Position numbers and translations under genes: made by a program. A model generated the notes under the pieces. The model ran no database searches. It had not been told where the DNA came from and saw nothing but the letters and a program-made list of their open reading frames with translations. Below are positions 1 through 6,798 of a DNA stretch of 64,000 bases, piece after piece (within the stretch, counting starts at the first letter, position 1; each line of letters starts with the position of its first letter). The stretch is from Pseudomonadota bacterium (GTDB lineage: Bacteria; Desulfobacterota; Desulfobacteria; Desulfobacterales; JAHIVH01), in contig JAHIVH010000047.1 in NCBI GenBank assembly GCA_018816735.1, positions 18,173-82,172 of the forward strand, read 5' to 3'.

Positions 1-639
1 AAGCGTATGTAAGTTTTCATCCAGATGATCGAATGCCCCATCACCTCTTAAATCATCATGATTATTTTTTAGCCCGTCCATGCTGACCTGAAAATGGAAC
101 CGGTCTTGAGGCAGACTGCGCAGACTGTCCTTTGCCCGTGATATAAGGGACAAGTTTGTGAGCACAACCACATGGGTGTCGGGAAACTGAAAAGCATGAC
201 GGACGCTTTTCATGAATGCCCTTGAAATAAAAGGCTCTCCTCCGGTGAAGTAATAGATCCGGCAGCCCAGTTTATAACTTTCATCAATGACTGCCATACA
301 ATCGCCTGAAGACAGCTCTTCCCGGGAGCGGGGTGAAGATTGAAACATGCAATGCCCGCACTGCATATTACATGTATTTGTGATATGAATCCAGCACTCC
401 TTAAGTCCCTTGAGATTCATTTTTTCTTCGCGCGATTGATAGGTTAAACCGGACAAGCCTCTCAAGCGCTTCAATAAAAACCGGATGTCCGCCGGTTCTT
501 TTTCATGGGTGGCCAGATCAACGAAAAACCGGTCCGCAGATTGATTGGGCACAAACCAGTCCGGTCCATCCGGACGGATATATATTGGGGTGTTTTCGAA
601 TTCGATACGCTGCCACTCGTTCTTAAATTCAGACGACAT
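1..639 (-). CDS. Radical SAM domain protein (3' end beyond window)
   Basis: About 213 codons are visible; the C-terminus lies past position 1. Translation of the reverse strand shows the radical SAM cluster motif CNMQCGHC, with Cys at about residues 90, 94 and 97, then a downstream YYFTGGEPF segment typical of the SAM-binding glycine motif. The first 80 residues form a separate N-terminal region with a PIYIRPDGPDWFVPN stretch. The family uses a [4Fe-4S] cluster and S-adenosylmethionine to make a 5'-deoxyadenosyl radical. Layout resembles SPASM-type peptide or protein-modifying enzymes, but the C-terminal SPASM region is not visible, so the substrate cannot be named. ATG at 639 is chosen because an AAGGA-type ribosome site lies just upstream. 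It follows the DUF1284 gene by 25 bases and is probably co-transcribed with it. Confidence 0.85.
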   Translation of the reverse strand, partial: MSSEFKNEWQRIEFENTPIYIRPDGPDWFVPNQSADRFFVDLATHEKEPADIRFLLKRLRGLSGLTYQSREEKMNLKGLKECWIHITNTCNMQCGHCMFQSSPRSREELSSGDCMAVIDESYKLGCRIYYFTGGEPFISRAFMKSVRHAFQFPDTHVVVLTNLSLISRAKDSLRSLPQDRFHFQVSMDGLKNNHDDLRGDGAFDHLDENLHTL

Positions 640-664
640 CTCACTATCCTTCATTCTTCTATAT

Positions 665-1054
665 TCACTCAAAAACCGTACAAATGGTTTTCCAGGGGCA
701 TTTGTTCTCGCAAAATGGAAGCGGTGCCTTCTCTTCTAACAGTTTTCGCCATTCCCCGGTCATTTTTTCATCTCCATAATTGATACCCAACCCCCTTAAA
801 ATATGTCCATCCCATTTTCTGACAGCATCCTCATTTCCAAATGCACTCTCACAACGGCCATCCCTGATATCAGGGCAAGTCCGACAGATTCCATCCGGAC
901 CCTGAACCACTTCAACACGACGCATATCATCTTTTTCAAAAACGTCTCGAACATCTCTTTCGGCTTTTTCAAATGCTTCTCCGCGATCCGGAAGCTCAAC
1001 CTTGAGAAACCGTCCGCAAAACAAATGATGGGGGCGAATTTGTAGTTTTTTCAT
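665..1054 (-). CDS. DUF1284 family protein
   Basis: 129 residues, opening with the IRPHHLFC signature that defines DUF1284. Further cysteines (CRTCPDIRDGRC and CENKCPW) suggest binding of an iron-sulfur cluster or metal, which is the usual view of this family. No signal peptide or membrane segment is visible, so it is probably cytoplasmic. A GGAG ribosome site lies about 11 bases before the ATG at 1054. The radical SAM gene follows after 25 bases on the same strand, so the two probably form an operon, and this protein could be a partner or maturation factor for it. That functional link is inference; the family has no established reaction. Confidence 0.85.
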   Translation of the reverse strand: MKKLQIRPHHLFCGRFLKVELPDRGEAFEKAERDVRDVFEKDDMRRVEVVQGPDGICRTCPDIRDGRCESAFGNEDAVRKWDGHILRGLGINYGDEKMTGEWRKLLEEKAPLPFCENKCPWKTICTVFE

Positions 1055-1130
1055 GGGGTCTTAGACTCCTTCATGGTAGTTACCTATCACAACCATTTTT
1101 CAAAAGCGGTGAAAAAATATAAACACCACC

Positions 1131-1235
1131 GAGGGCCACAGAACAAATCTTTTGATTCCTTTATGAGCCTCATGACACACGAACGCGTTACTTGTAAACC
1201 ACAAAAACAAACTTAATTTTTTCTCTGTGGCCCTC
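1131..1235. repeat. Intergenic inverted repeat (GAGGGCCACAGA arms)
   Basis: A 12-base arm GAGGGCCACAGA at 1131-1142 is repeated in inverse orientation at 1224-1235, with about 80 bases between. The right arm sits in CTCTGTG-type wording repeated again at 1235-1250. It lies between the DUF362 and DUF1284 genes. This looks like a mobile or REP-like intergenic element rather than a terminator; the arms are too far apart for a compact hairpin. Confidence 0.45.
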
Positions 1236-1272
1236 TGTGCACTCTGTGGTTAAACAATGAAATGTTCCATCA

Positions 1273-2340
1273 TCACTTAAGGGTCATCGCTTTTTCAGGG
1301 CAGATTTCCTGACAGCAGAAACAGGTGATGCACCTATCTGCATCCACCACAGGCAAATCGTCTTTCATGGTGAGTGCGGATACCGGGCACTGATCGATAC
1401 AGGCGCCACATGCGGTGCAAAGATCGGGGTTCGCCTGGGGCCTTACCTTTGTTTTGGTTTCCATGAATTCCTGAATCACCGGGTTGTTTAAAATAAACTC
1501 CCCACCCAAAGGTGGCAGTTTGAAGTCCTTCAAAACCCGCATTTCACCCTCTATATCCACCTTGTCAGCATCAAATTCTCCAAGCCCCATTTCCTTTGCT
1601 TTTTGAAGAAAACGCAAGCGTGAAGGATCAAGCCCCATCATTCTTGCAATGACACCATCCAGGGCCACGGCATTGTTTGATGCCAGAATCAGGCCGATAT
1701 CTCTTAGGTCTGGTGAGGCCGGGCCATTCCCTTCCATACCCACCACCGCATCCACAATAAAAAGATCCGGCACCCGCAAACGAAAAACCGCCACGATCAC
1801 ATCATGAAACCGCTCGGGCGAACCGGCTATCCGGTGCAACCTTGCCTTCTGGGCACCGGGCAGGATGCCGTAGCTGTTTTTAATGGCTCCGGTCATGACG
1901 GTAAGGCCATGGGTTTTAAACTTGGGCAGGCTGATTAAAATATCTGCGTCCAGAATTTCTTTTGAAACGCCCACTTCAGACATGAAATCCGGGTTAAAGG
2001 GAACGTGTTGGGGTGTGTTGCCGAGGTTTTTGTAATATCCTCCGGCTGCAGCCATCAAGCCGGTTTGCTCGAAACTGTTCTCATTGTCGCCATAGTTGAA
2101 CAAACCGGGATTGTCACCCACCACAATCTCGGCAGGCGACATGGTTTCAACTTTTTCGACAACCGCCCGCAACAGAGACGGATGCGTCACAATGTGTTCA
2201 TCTGCTTTGGACGTCCTTAGTACATTGGGCTTGATCACCACTTTTTTCCCGGCAATATCCGGAGGGAAAAGTTCAAAAGCACGATCAACTGCATTCCGGC
2301 AGTTATCGTATGATGCCGGATGTATCATGACACGGTGCAT
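1273..2340 (-). CDS. DUF362 domain protein with C-terminal 2x[4Fe-4S] ferredoxin
   Basis: 355 residues. The body matches DUF362: VVIKPNVL near the start, SLPKFKTHGLTVMTGAIKN in the middle and the GLILASNNAVALDGV segment. The last 48 residues carry two ferredoxin-type motifs, CTACGACIDQCP from residue 308 and CITCFCCQEICP from residue 337, enough for two [4Fe-4S] clusters. No signal peptide is seen. The family is common in anaerobes and is presumed to transfer electrons; its reaction is unknown. It has its own candidate promoter at 2384-2411 and is separated from the downstream DUF1284 gene by 218 bases, so it is probably a single-gene unit. Confidence 0.9.
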   Translation of the reverse strand: MHRVMIHPASYDNCRNAVDRAFELFPPDIAGKKVVIKPNVLRTSKADEHIVTHPSLLRAVVEKVETMSPAEIVVGDNPGLFNYGDNENSFEQTGLMAAAGGYYKNLGNTPQHVPFNPDFMSEVGVSKEILDADILISLPKFKTHGLTVMTGAIKNSYGILPGAQKARLHRIAGSPERFHDVIVAVFRLRVPDLFIVDAVVGMEGNGPASPDLRDIGLILASNNAVALDGVIARMMGLDPSRLRFLQKAKEMGLGEFDADKVDIEGEMRVLKDFKLPPLGGEFILNNPVIQEFMETKTKVRPQANPDLCTACGACIDQCPVSALTMKDDLPVVDADRCITCFCCQEICPEKAMTLK

Positions 2341-2383
2341 GGGTACTCCTTTTCATTAATAAGATGATAGGATTCATCTGATC

Positions 2384-2411
2384 ATCTTAATCATGGTATC
2401 CCGGGTGTCAA
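2384..2411 (-). promoter_or_regulatory. Candidate sigma70 promoter for the DUF362 gene
   Basis: On the reverse strand TTGACA (2411-2406) is followed after 16 bases by TAAGAT (2389-2384). The distance to the DUF362 start codon is about 45 bases. Only sequence match supports it. Confidence 0.45.
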
Positions 2412-2460
2412 GTTTTTTGATCAGGTCACACGCATCTGGACAATTCAATTATGATTTCTT

Positions 2461-3114
2461 TCAATTGATTGGGCATGCCTGAATCACTGCATCCAAATCT
2501 GCTTGGTCACCCGCACCGCTGTTTCGATGCTGAAAAACGATCTGATTCCCGGGTCCGATGACAAAAACCCCCCCCTGTTGCCAGAGATCGCCTGCATTCC
2601 TACCCTGACGAAATCCCTGTTTCAAGGTTTTAAAACCCCGGGCAAGAGATGCCGGGCCCAGGGTTCGCCAGAATCCCCTTTCAAGTTTGAACGCTTTATA
2701 GGAACGAAGCGCCTGGTCCAGGTAAATTTCCCCCTGGAAGTTAAATTTTTCAGCAAAATCCCTTGCCTGCTCAGGGGTCCCACTGCCAATCGCTACGATG
2801 GTTACACCATGAGACTCGGCCTGATTCTTTACTTCCATAAGAGCAGCAGCCTGCTGCCTTGCAAACATTCATCCAAAATGACGCAGAAACGTCAATACAA
2901 TGCGCCTGTTTTTCCAGAGTGATTCGAGTTCCACCGCTTCTCCATCAAGATTCTGAACCATGATTCCTGAAATATCCTGGGTCACATTCTGATAATCCAT
3001 ATTGTTCACCTCTTTATGTTTTTTTGTTGAACATCCGGCTGCCATCACCAGAAATCCGGTTAATAAAATAATACCGATTAAAGGTATCAGCCGACACCGA
3101 AACGCTTTCGCCAT
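2461..3114 (-). CDS. Peroxiredoxin-like (AhpC/TSA_2) lipoprotein, probable selenoprotein
   Basis: Read as one 217-residue protein across an in-frame TGA at 2871-2869. Upstream 81 codons give a signal segment ending in the lipobox-like VMAAGC, then a redoxin start and VLTFLRHFG. Downstream 135 codons continue in the same frame with FARQQAAAL, FNFQGEIYLD and a GGVFVIGPG segment. The AhpC/TSA_2 (PRXL2-like) family has a conserved FLRHFGC at exactly this point, so the TGA replaces the first redox cysteine and most simply encodes selenocysteine (residue 82). The second family cysteine, three residues later, is Ala here. A hairpin just after the TGA supports UGA recoding. Predicted role is thiol or peroxide chemistry at the envelope. 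The alternative, a nonsense mutation, is less likely because the rest of the frame is intact and conserved. Confidence 0.8.
2839..2860 (-). promoter_or_regulatory. Bacterial SECIS-like hairpin after the in-frame UGA
   Basis: In the mRNA, the UGA (2871-2869) is followed by 16 nucleotides and then the apical loop AGGCU (2852-2848). The stem pairs GCAGC with GCUGC, extended by AAG with CUU around one bulged base. Bacterial SECIS elements sit at this distance from the UGA and carry loop guanines; the E. coli fdhF element has a comparable loop. Folding was judged by eye. Confidence 0.65.
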
Positions 3115-3320
3115 GCTCCCTCACTTTCTTTTTTATGATAATCATTCCAAAGGTCCCACATCCACGAATCGGCACTCAGGTTATAGTTGAGAAACCGGGC
3201 AAAACAGCTTTCGAGAACGGAAACAGTCTAACCGATGCGGAAAAGTATCACGAATGTGTTACACATGTATGTCCCTGAATGTAAAAAATTATAAACAAAT
3301 GTAAACGTTCTTTTACATCA
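3115..3320. other. Intergenic region with repeated ATGTAAA motifs
   Basis: Contains ATGTAAA at 3279-3285 and an inverted pair ATGTAAA / TTTACAT at 3299-3318 (6-base spacer), just past the stop of the membrane gene that ends at 3321. The same wording occurs as an inverted pair upstream of the two-component system at 5979-6008. The 3115-3225 part also reads on the minus strand as a short protein-like stretch (NLSADSWMWDLWNDYH) without a start codon, possibly a relic. Confidence 0.4.
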
Positions 3321-3881
3321 TCAAAAAAGAATGCGAGGTCGCTCCGAAAGAATCCGTTCAGCCGCCCTTTTGGCCTGTTCGAAATCATCCACACCGGATT
3401 TTTCAGAGCGATCCTGACCCAAATCGGTCAGGTTAAAATACAGAGACTGAACAAGGAAAAACAGCCATATGCTCAAGGCCCAGGTGACCGCTGAATGGGG
3501 CATAAAACAGACAAGGGCCGCTGCACCGGGAAAAAATGTAATCATCTCCGCGATTAAAAAGCGTCGCCCTTTAAAACAGATGCCACTTCGAACCCAGCTC
3601 AGGACGCCCGCACTCATGACAATGAAACTCAAGTAAAATTGGCCTGAAATGGATAGCAGAAACAATACGATCAGAGGAAAGAAAACATCGGTCATTTTTT
3701 TTCGGGCGATCCTTGCAAGCAATATACTGTAAACGGCGACAAAAAGCCATAATGTAATGGCAAACGCCCTGGGAAAGTAAATAAGAATACTCAAGCCTGT
3801 TGATAAAGGAATAAATGCCAATCCGCAAAACAGGCCAAAAACAATTGTCGTTCGCACAGGTCTGTGATTCGTATCGGTCAT
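3321..3881 (-). CDS. Hypothetical multi-pass membrane protein
   Basis: 186 residues with about five hydrophobic segments (roughly residues 11-30, 36-54, 64-95, 108-124 and 128-148) and a short charged C-terminal tail. No family recognised. The start codon at 3881 lies one base after the stop of the PspA-like gene, with a GGAGG ribosome site inside that gene's end, so the two are translationally coupled. It is the last gene of a three-gene unit (VWA protein, PspA-like, this gene). By position it may be the inner-membrane partner of the PspA-like protein; that is inference. Confidence 0.7.
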   Translation of the reverse strand: MTDTNHRPVRTTIVFGLFCGLAFIPLSTGLSILIYFPRAFAITLWLFVAVYSILLARIARKKMTDVFFPLIVLFLLSISGQFYLSFIVMSAGVLSWVRSGICFKGRRFLIAEMITFFPGAAALVCFMPHSAVTWALSIWLFFLVQSLYFNLTDLGQDRSEKSGVDDFEQAKRAAERILSERPRILF

Positions 3882-3882
3882 T

Positions 3883-4437
3883 TTACACCCTCCCTTTCAG
3901 GGTATCTTTTCTGATCGTCAGCTCAAGATCGATCTCCGCTTCGGAAATTTCGGAAAAGAAATGCGCTGTCAGCCCCTTTGAAAAATCATCCTCCATTTTT
4001 TTCAAATCTGTCATGTGAAAATATTCATCTGCTTTCAATTTCAAATGATCGTATTCCAGTTGTCGTTTTTCAATGTTTTGCTGAAATGCCAGAATTTCAG
4101 AGTTAAAAAGGTCAATGTTTCTTTCAAAATTGCCTCTTAAACCGTTCATGCTTTTCAATTTCCGGATCAGGAGCCTGGCCACATCATCCTTTTCTTTCTC
4201 AATAGAACGTGTGATTTCACGATCAAGCGTTTCTTCCTCCTTTTCATAAGAGGCCTTTTCCTTGATTATTTTTTCTCTGGCACCAACACTCTTTTCAAGA
4301 TTTGACCGCTCATGAAGGAGGGCATCTTCCATTTCTCTCAGATGCTGCTTCAGGAGAAGACGCTTGTCTTCGAGTTGATCCATGACGCCGTGAATATCTG
4401 CCTTGAATATTGTTACGAATCGTGTAAATATACCCAT
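3883..4437 (-). CDS. PspA/IM30-like coiled-coil protein
   Basis: 184 residues, beginning MGIFTRFVTIFKADIHGVMDQ, the amphipathic N-terminus typical of PspA/IM30. The rest is almost wholly charged helix (for example REMEDALLHERSNLEKSV), consistent with the coiled coil of this family. It is somewhat shorter than E. coli PspA (about 222 residues). The ATG at 4437 is chosen because AAAGGAGTT lies directly upstream; an open frame upstream to 4587 overlaps the VWA gene and does not look coded. PspA proteins bind stressed inner membrane and remodel it. The neighbours, a VWA protein and a divergent two-component system, fit an envelope-stress module. Confidence 0.75.
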   Translation of the reverse strand: MGIFTRFVTIFKADIHGVMDQLEDKRLLLKQHLREMEDALLHERSNLEKSVGAREKIIKEKASYEKEEETLDREITRSIEKEKDDVARLLIRKLKSMNGLRGNFERNIDLFNSEILAFQQNIEKRQLEYDHLKLKADEYFHMTDLKKMEDDFSKGLTAHFFSEISEAEIDLELTIRKDTLKGRV

Positions 4438-4483
4438 TTTGAACTCCTTTTTATTTGTCAGGTTTGATTGTCTTCTTTTATGC

Positions 4484-5893
4484 TTATTTCCTGTCCCGCT
4501 TACCTTTATATGCCTCAAACTGAAGTGATTTTGAGTATGTCTTCTGCTTCTTTTCAATTTCACATTGGGGACCGTTAAAAGTATCATTCACGGTTTCTTC
4601 AATCGACCGGAGATCCTTGTCGAGATTTTCAGAAACCATGTCAGAACCCACCACAGCATTGACGACCTGCTGCTTTTCACGGTACATATCGATCTTATTC
4701 AGGGCATCTTGTTTTTTTCCCCGTTTTATATCAAAGGCCACCTCTTCTTTAAGAGAACTGTAGTCGCTCTGAAGCACTTTTTGTTCCCATTCATTTTTAT
4801 TGATCGAGGCAAGCGCTTCATCACGATCATTCACACAATAAACGCTAAAGTCTTCCCGAAGCCTTGAATACCATGTTTTATCCTTGTAACGATAACTGGC
4901 CTCTATACCGCTGATTTTAAATGACCGTTCTTTTTGCGCAGGAACCCTGAACTGCAGGAAGAGTCTCCGCGTGGCACCTGAAAGAAGCTCTCCAGGGCAA
5001 AAGCTTGCATAACCATTTTTCAGTGTCACCGGGTACCCACCGGCACTCTCGAGGATTACGTCATCTGAAAGCGGGATCCGGATTTCAATTGAAGAGGCAA
5101 CGATCCGCTTTGAATTGTAGAATTCCTTGGAAAATACCTGAAAAAATGAGTCTGGTGTCTCAAGAAAGTAGTATCCCCCCATGCCTCTGTCTGCAATGCC
5201 GGTCATCAACATTTCATTAAAATCAGTCCCCACACCCACCGCACAGACCGGAAATTCCTTTCTTGCAGCATTTTCAGCCATTTGGGTCAGTTTTTGAGGA
5301 TCGGTGATACCCTGATTGGCCAGCCCGTCTGATACCAGCATGATTTTTGCGGTGTTGCCGGCTGGATGAGACGTCTCAAGCATCCGGAGGCCCTGATTCA
5401 AGCCCTCTCCCAGATTTGTGCCGCCGTCCGGTTGTATGGACCGGACAATTGATTCAAGATGGTTTCTATTTGCCGGGGTGACATTCACGAGTCCTGAATG
5501 GATCTGGGCATAATTGGCATATCCCACAAGCCCGAACCGGTCCTGATCAGACAATGCAGAAAGAAGTTTTATTATGGCCTGTTTGGCATCGGAAATTTTC
5601 TTTCCGGACATGGAACCGCTCTGATCGAGAACGATAACCATATCCACGTTCCTCTCATCAGGGCAGACATTTTTAAGAACATTGTCAGCATCAAGAACAA
5701 GGGAGAATCCGAACCTGCCATCGCCTTTGGTAAATATTTTTTCTTCTGTCAGCGCACCAGAGAGTCTGACCACATCCGGATATTTCAGCTCTGGAATTTT
5801 ATTTTCTCTCATTTTTGTGTATCCGATGGCCAGAAAAGTGATGACAATCAGAAATGACGTAGATAAAACGGTTTTTAAAGATTCTTTTTTCAT
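4484..5893 (-). CDS. VWA domain protein, membrane anchored
   Basis: 469 residues. One hydrophobic segment (about residues 8-25) anchors the protein or acts as a signal. The von Willebrand A domain starts near residue 84 and has the metal-ion site DQSGSMSG with Asp90, Ser92 and Ser94, followed by DGGTNLGEGL and MLVSDGLANQG. After the VWA domain comes a beta-rich region and a charged helical tail. The ATG at 5893 is preferred over 5899 because the AGGAG site is 8 bases from it and only 2 from the first. It heads the VWA, PspA-like, membrane protein unit, 46 bases ahead of the PspA-like gene. VWA proteins with PspA partners are known in envelope-stress loci; the ligand here is unknown. Confidence 0.85.
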   Translation of the reverse strand: MKKESLKTVLSTSFLIVITFLAIGYTKMRENKIPELKYPDVVRLSGALTEEKIFTKGDGRFGFSLVLDADNVLKNVCPDERNVDMVIVLDQSGSMSGKKISDAKQAIIKLLSALSDQDRFGLVGYANYAQIHSGLVNVTPANRNHLESIVRSIQPDGGTNLGEGLNQGLRMLETSHPAGNTAKIMLVSDGLANQGITDPQKLTQMAENAARKEFPVCAVGVGTDFNEMLMTGIADRGMGGYYFLETPDSFFQVFSKEFYNSKRIVASSIEIRIPLSDDVILESAGGYPVTLKNGYASFCPGELLSGATRRLFLQFRVPAQKERSFKISGIEASYRYKDKTWYSRLREDFSVYCVNDRDEALASINKNEWEQKVLQSDYSSLKEEVAFDIKRGKKQDALNKIDMYREKQQVVNAVVGSDMVSENLDKDLRSIEETVNDTFNGPQCEIEKKQKTYSKSLQFEAYKGKRDRK

Positions 5894-5978
5894 GGTCATG
5901 TCTCCTTTTTTAATATGTTTGGTTTTTTCGTGGATGGAAACATTCTATCCAATTGAATTTATATTACAATTCAAAGAA

Positions 5979-6008
5979 ATGTAAAAAAGGGACCTGAAAA
6001 TTTTACAT
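5979..6008. promoter_or_regulatory. Inverted repeat in the divergent VWA / two-component promoter region
   Basis: ATGTAAAA at 5979-5986 and TTTTACAT at 6001-6008, centres about two helical turns apart, lie midway between the divergent VWA and response-regulator genes. TTTTACATAAC (6001-6011) recurs exactly at 11029-11039. A candidate operator for the adjacent response regulator; no binding evidence. Confidence 0.4.
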
Positions 6009-6105
6009 AACTTTTGCTTTGAAAATGACCGGCAATGGGTTACATCTTATGCCATAGAAATATGGAAAACGTTTTGTCGTGTAATTCTAAAAACAGGATA
6101 CTCAA

Positions 6106-6798
6106 ATGACCAGACAGCCAAAAGCCAGCATACTTGTCGTTGAAGATGACCCTGCCATATTGGGCGGGCTCCTGGATGTTCTTGTGTTCAACGGATACCA
6201 GGCAAAAGGCACTGATGACGGCGGAAAAGGACTTACGGCAGCACTTGAGGAGAAATTCGACCTGATCATCCTTGATGTGATGCTTCCTGTCATGGACGGA
6301 TTTACCATTTGCAAAAAAGTTCGAGAAGAAAAACCGGATCAGGCAATTATCATGCTGACGGCCAAGGGTGCAGAGGATGATGTTATCACCGGATTCAGGG
6401 CCGGTGCAGATGACTACATCGCAAAACCGTTTTCGTTAAAGGAACTGATGGTCCGGCTGGAAGCAATTTTAAGGCGGGCAGGAAAAGCGATAGGTGACGA
6501 AGAAGTGATCATGGATGGCATCTGCTTTGATGGAAAAATGCTTGTCGCATCCTTTAACGGAAAGTCCCTGGACCTGACCCGAAGAGAAATGGACATTATC
6601 GTTTACCTGAATCAGAAAAAAGGACGAATCGTCACCAAAAAGGAACTCCTCACCCATGTGTGGCATTATAAAGATGCAGATATTGAAACCCGCACCGTGG
6701 ATATCCATATGCTGAAACTCAAGAAAAAAATTACTACCCTGAAACCTGATTCAACCCTCATCCAGACCAAGCGAGGCGAAGGCTACAAACTTTTATGA
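6106..6798 (+). CDS. OmpR/PhoB-family response regulator
   Basis: 230 residues. The receiver domain (about 7-120) has the acidic pocket VVEDD, the phospho-accepting Asp57 in LIILDVMLPVMDG, a conserved Thr in MLTAK and Lys107 in AKPFS. The C-terminal winged-helix domain (about 130-228) ends with the RTVDIHMLKLKKK and TKRGEGYKLL elements of the OmpR/PhoB class. Its stop overlaps the start of the sensor kinase by four bases (ATGA), so the pair is translationally coupled. It is divergent from the VWA/PspA-like unit and probably regulates it through the shared 200-base intergenic region. Confidence 0.95.
   Translation: MTRQPKASILVVEDDPAILGGLLDVLVFNGYQAKGTDDGGKGLTAALEEKFDLIILDVMLPVMDGFTICKKVREEKPDQAIIMLTAKGAEDDVITGFRAGADDYIAKPFSLKELMVRLEAILRRAGKAIGDEEVIMDGICFDGKMLVASFNGKSLDLTRREMDIIVYLNQKKGRIVTKKELLTHVWHYKDADIETRTVDIHMLKLKKKITTLKPDSTLIQTKRGEGYKLL

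Noticed and set aside
2503..2922. 139-codon plus-strand frame opposite the selenoprotein
   Set aside because: It is antisense to a conserved protein and has no family resemblance.
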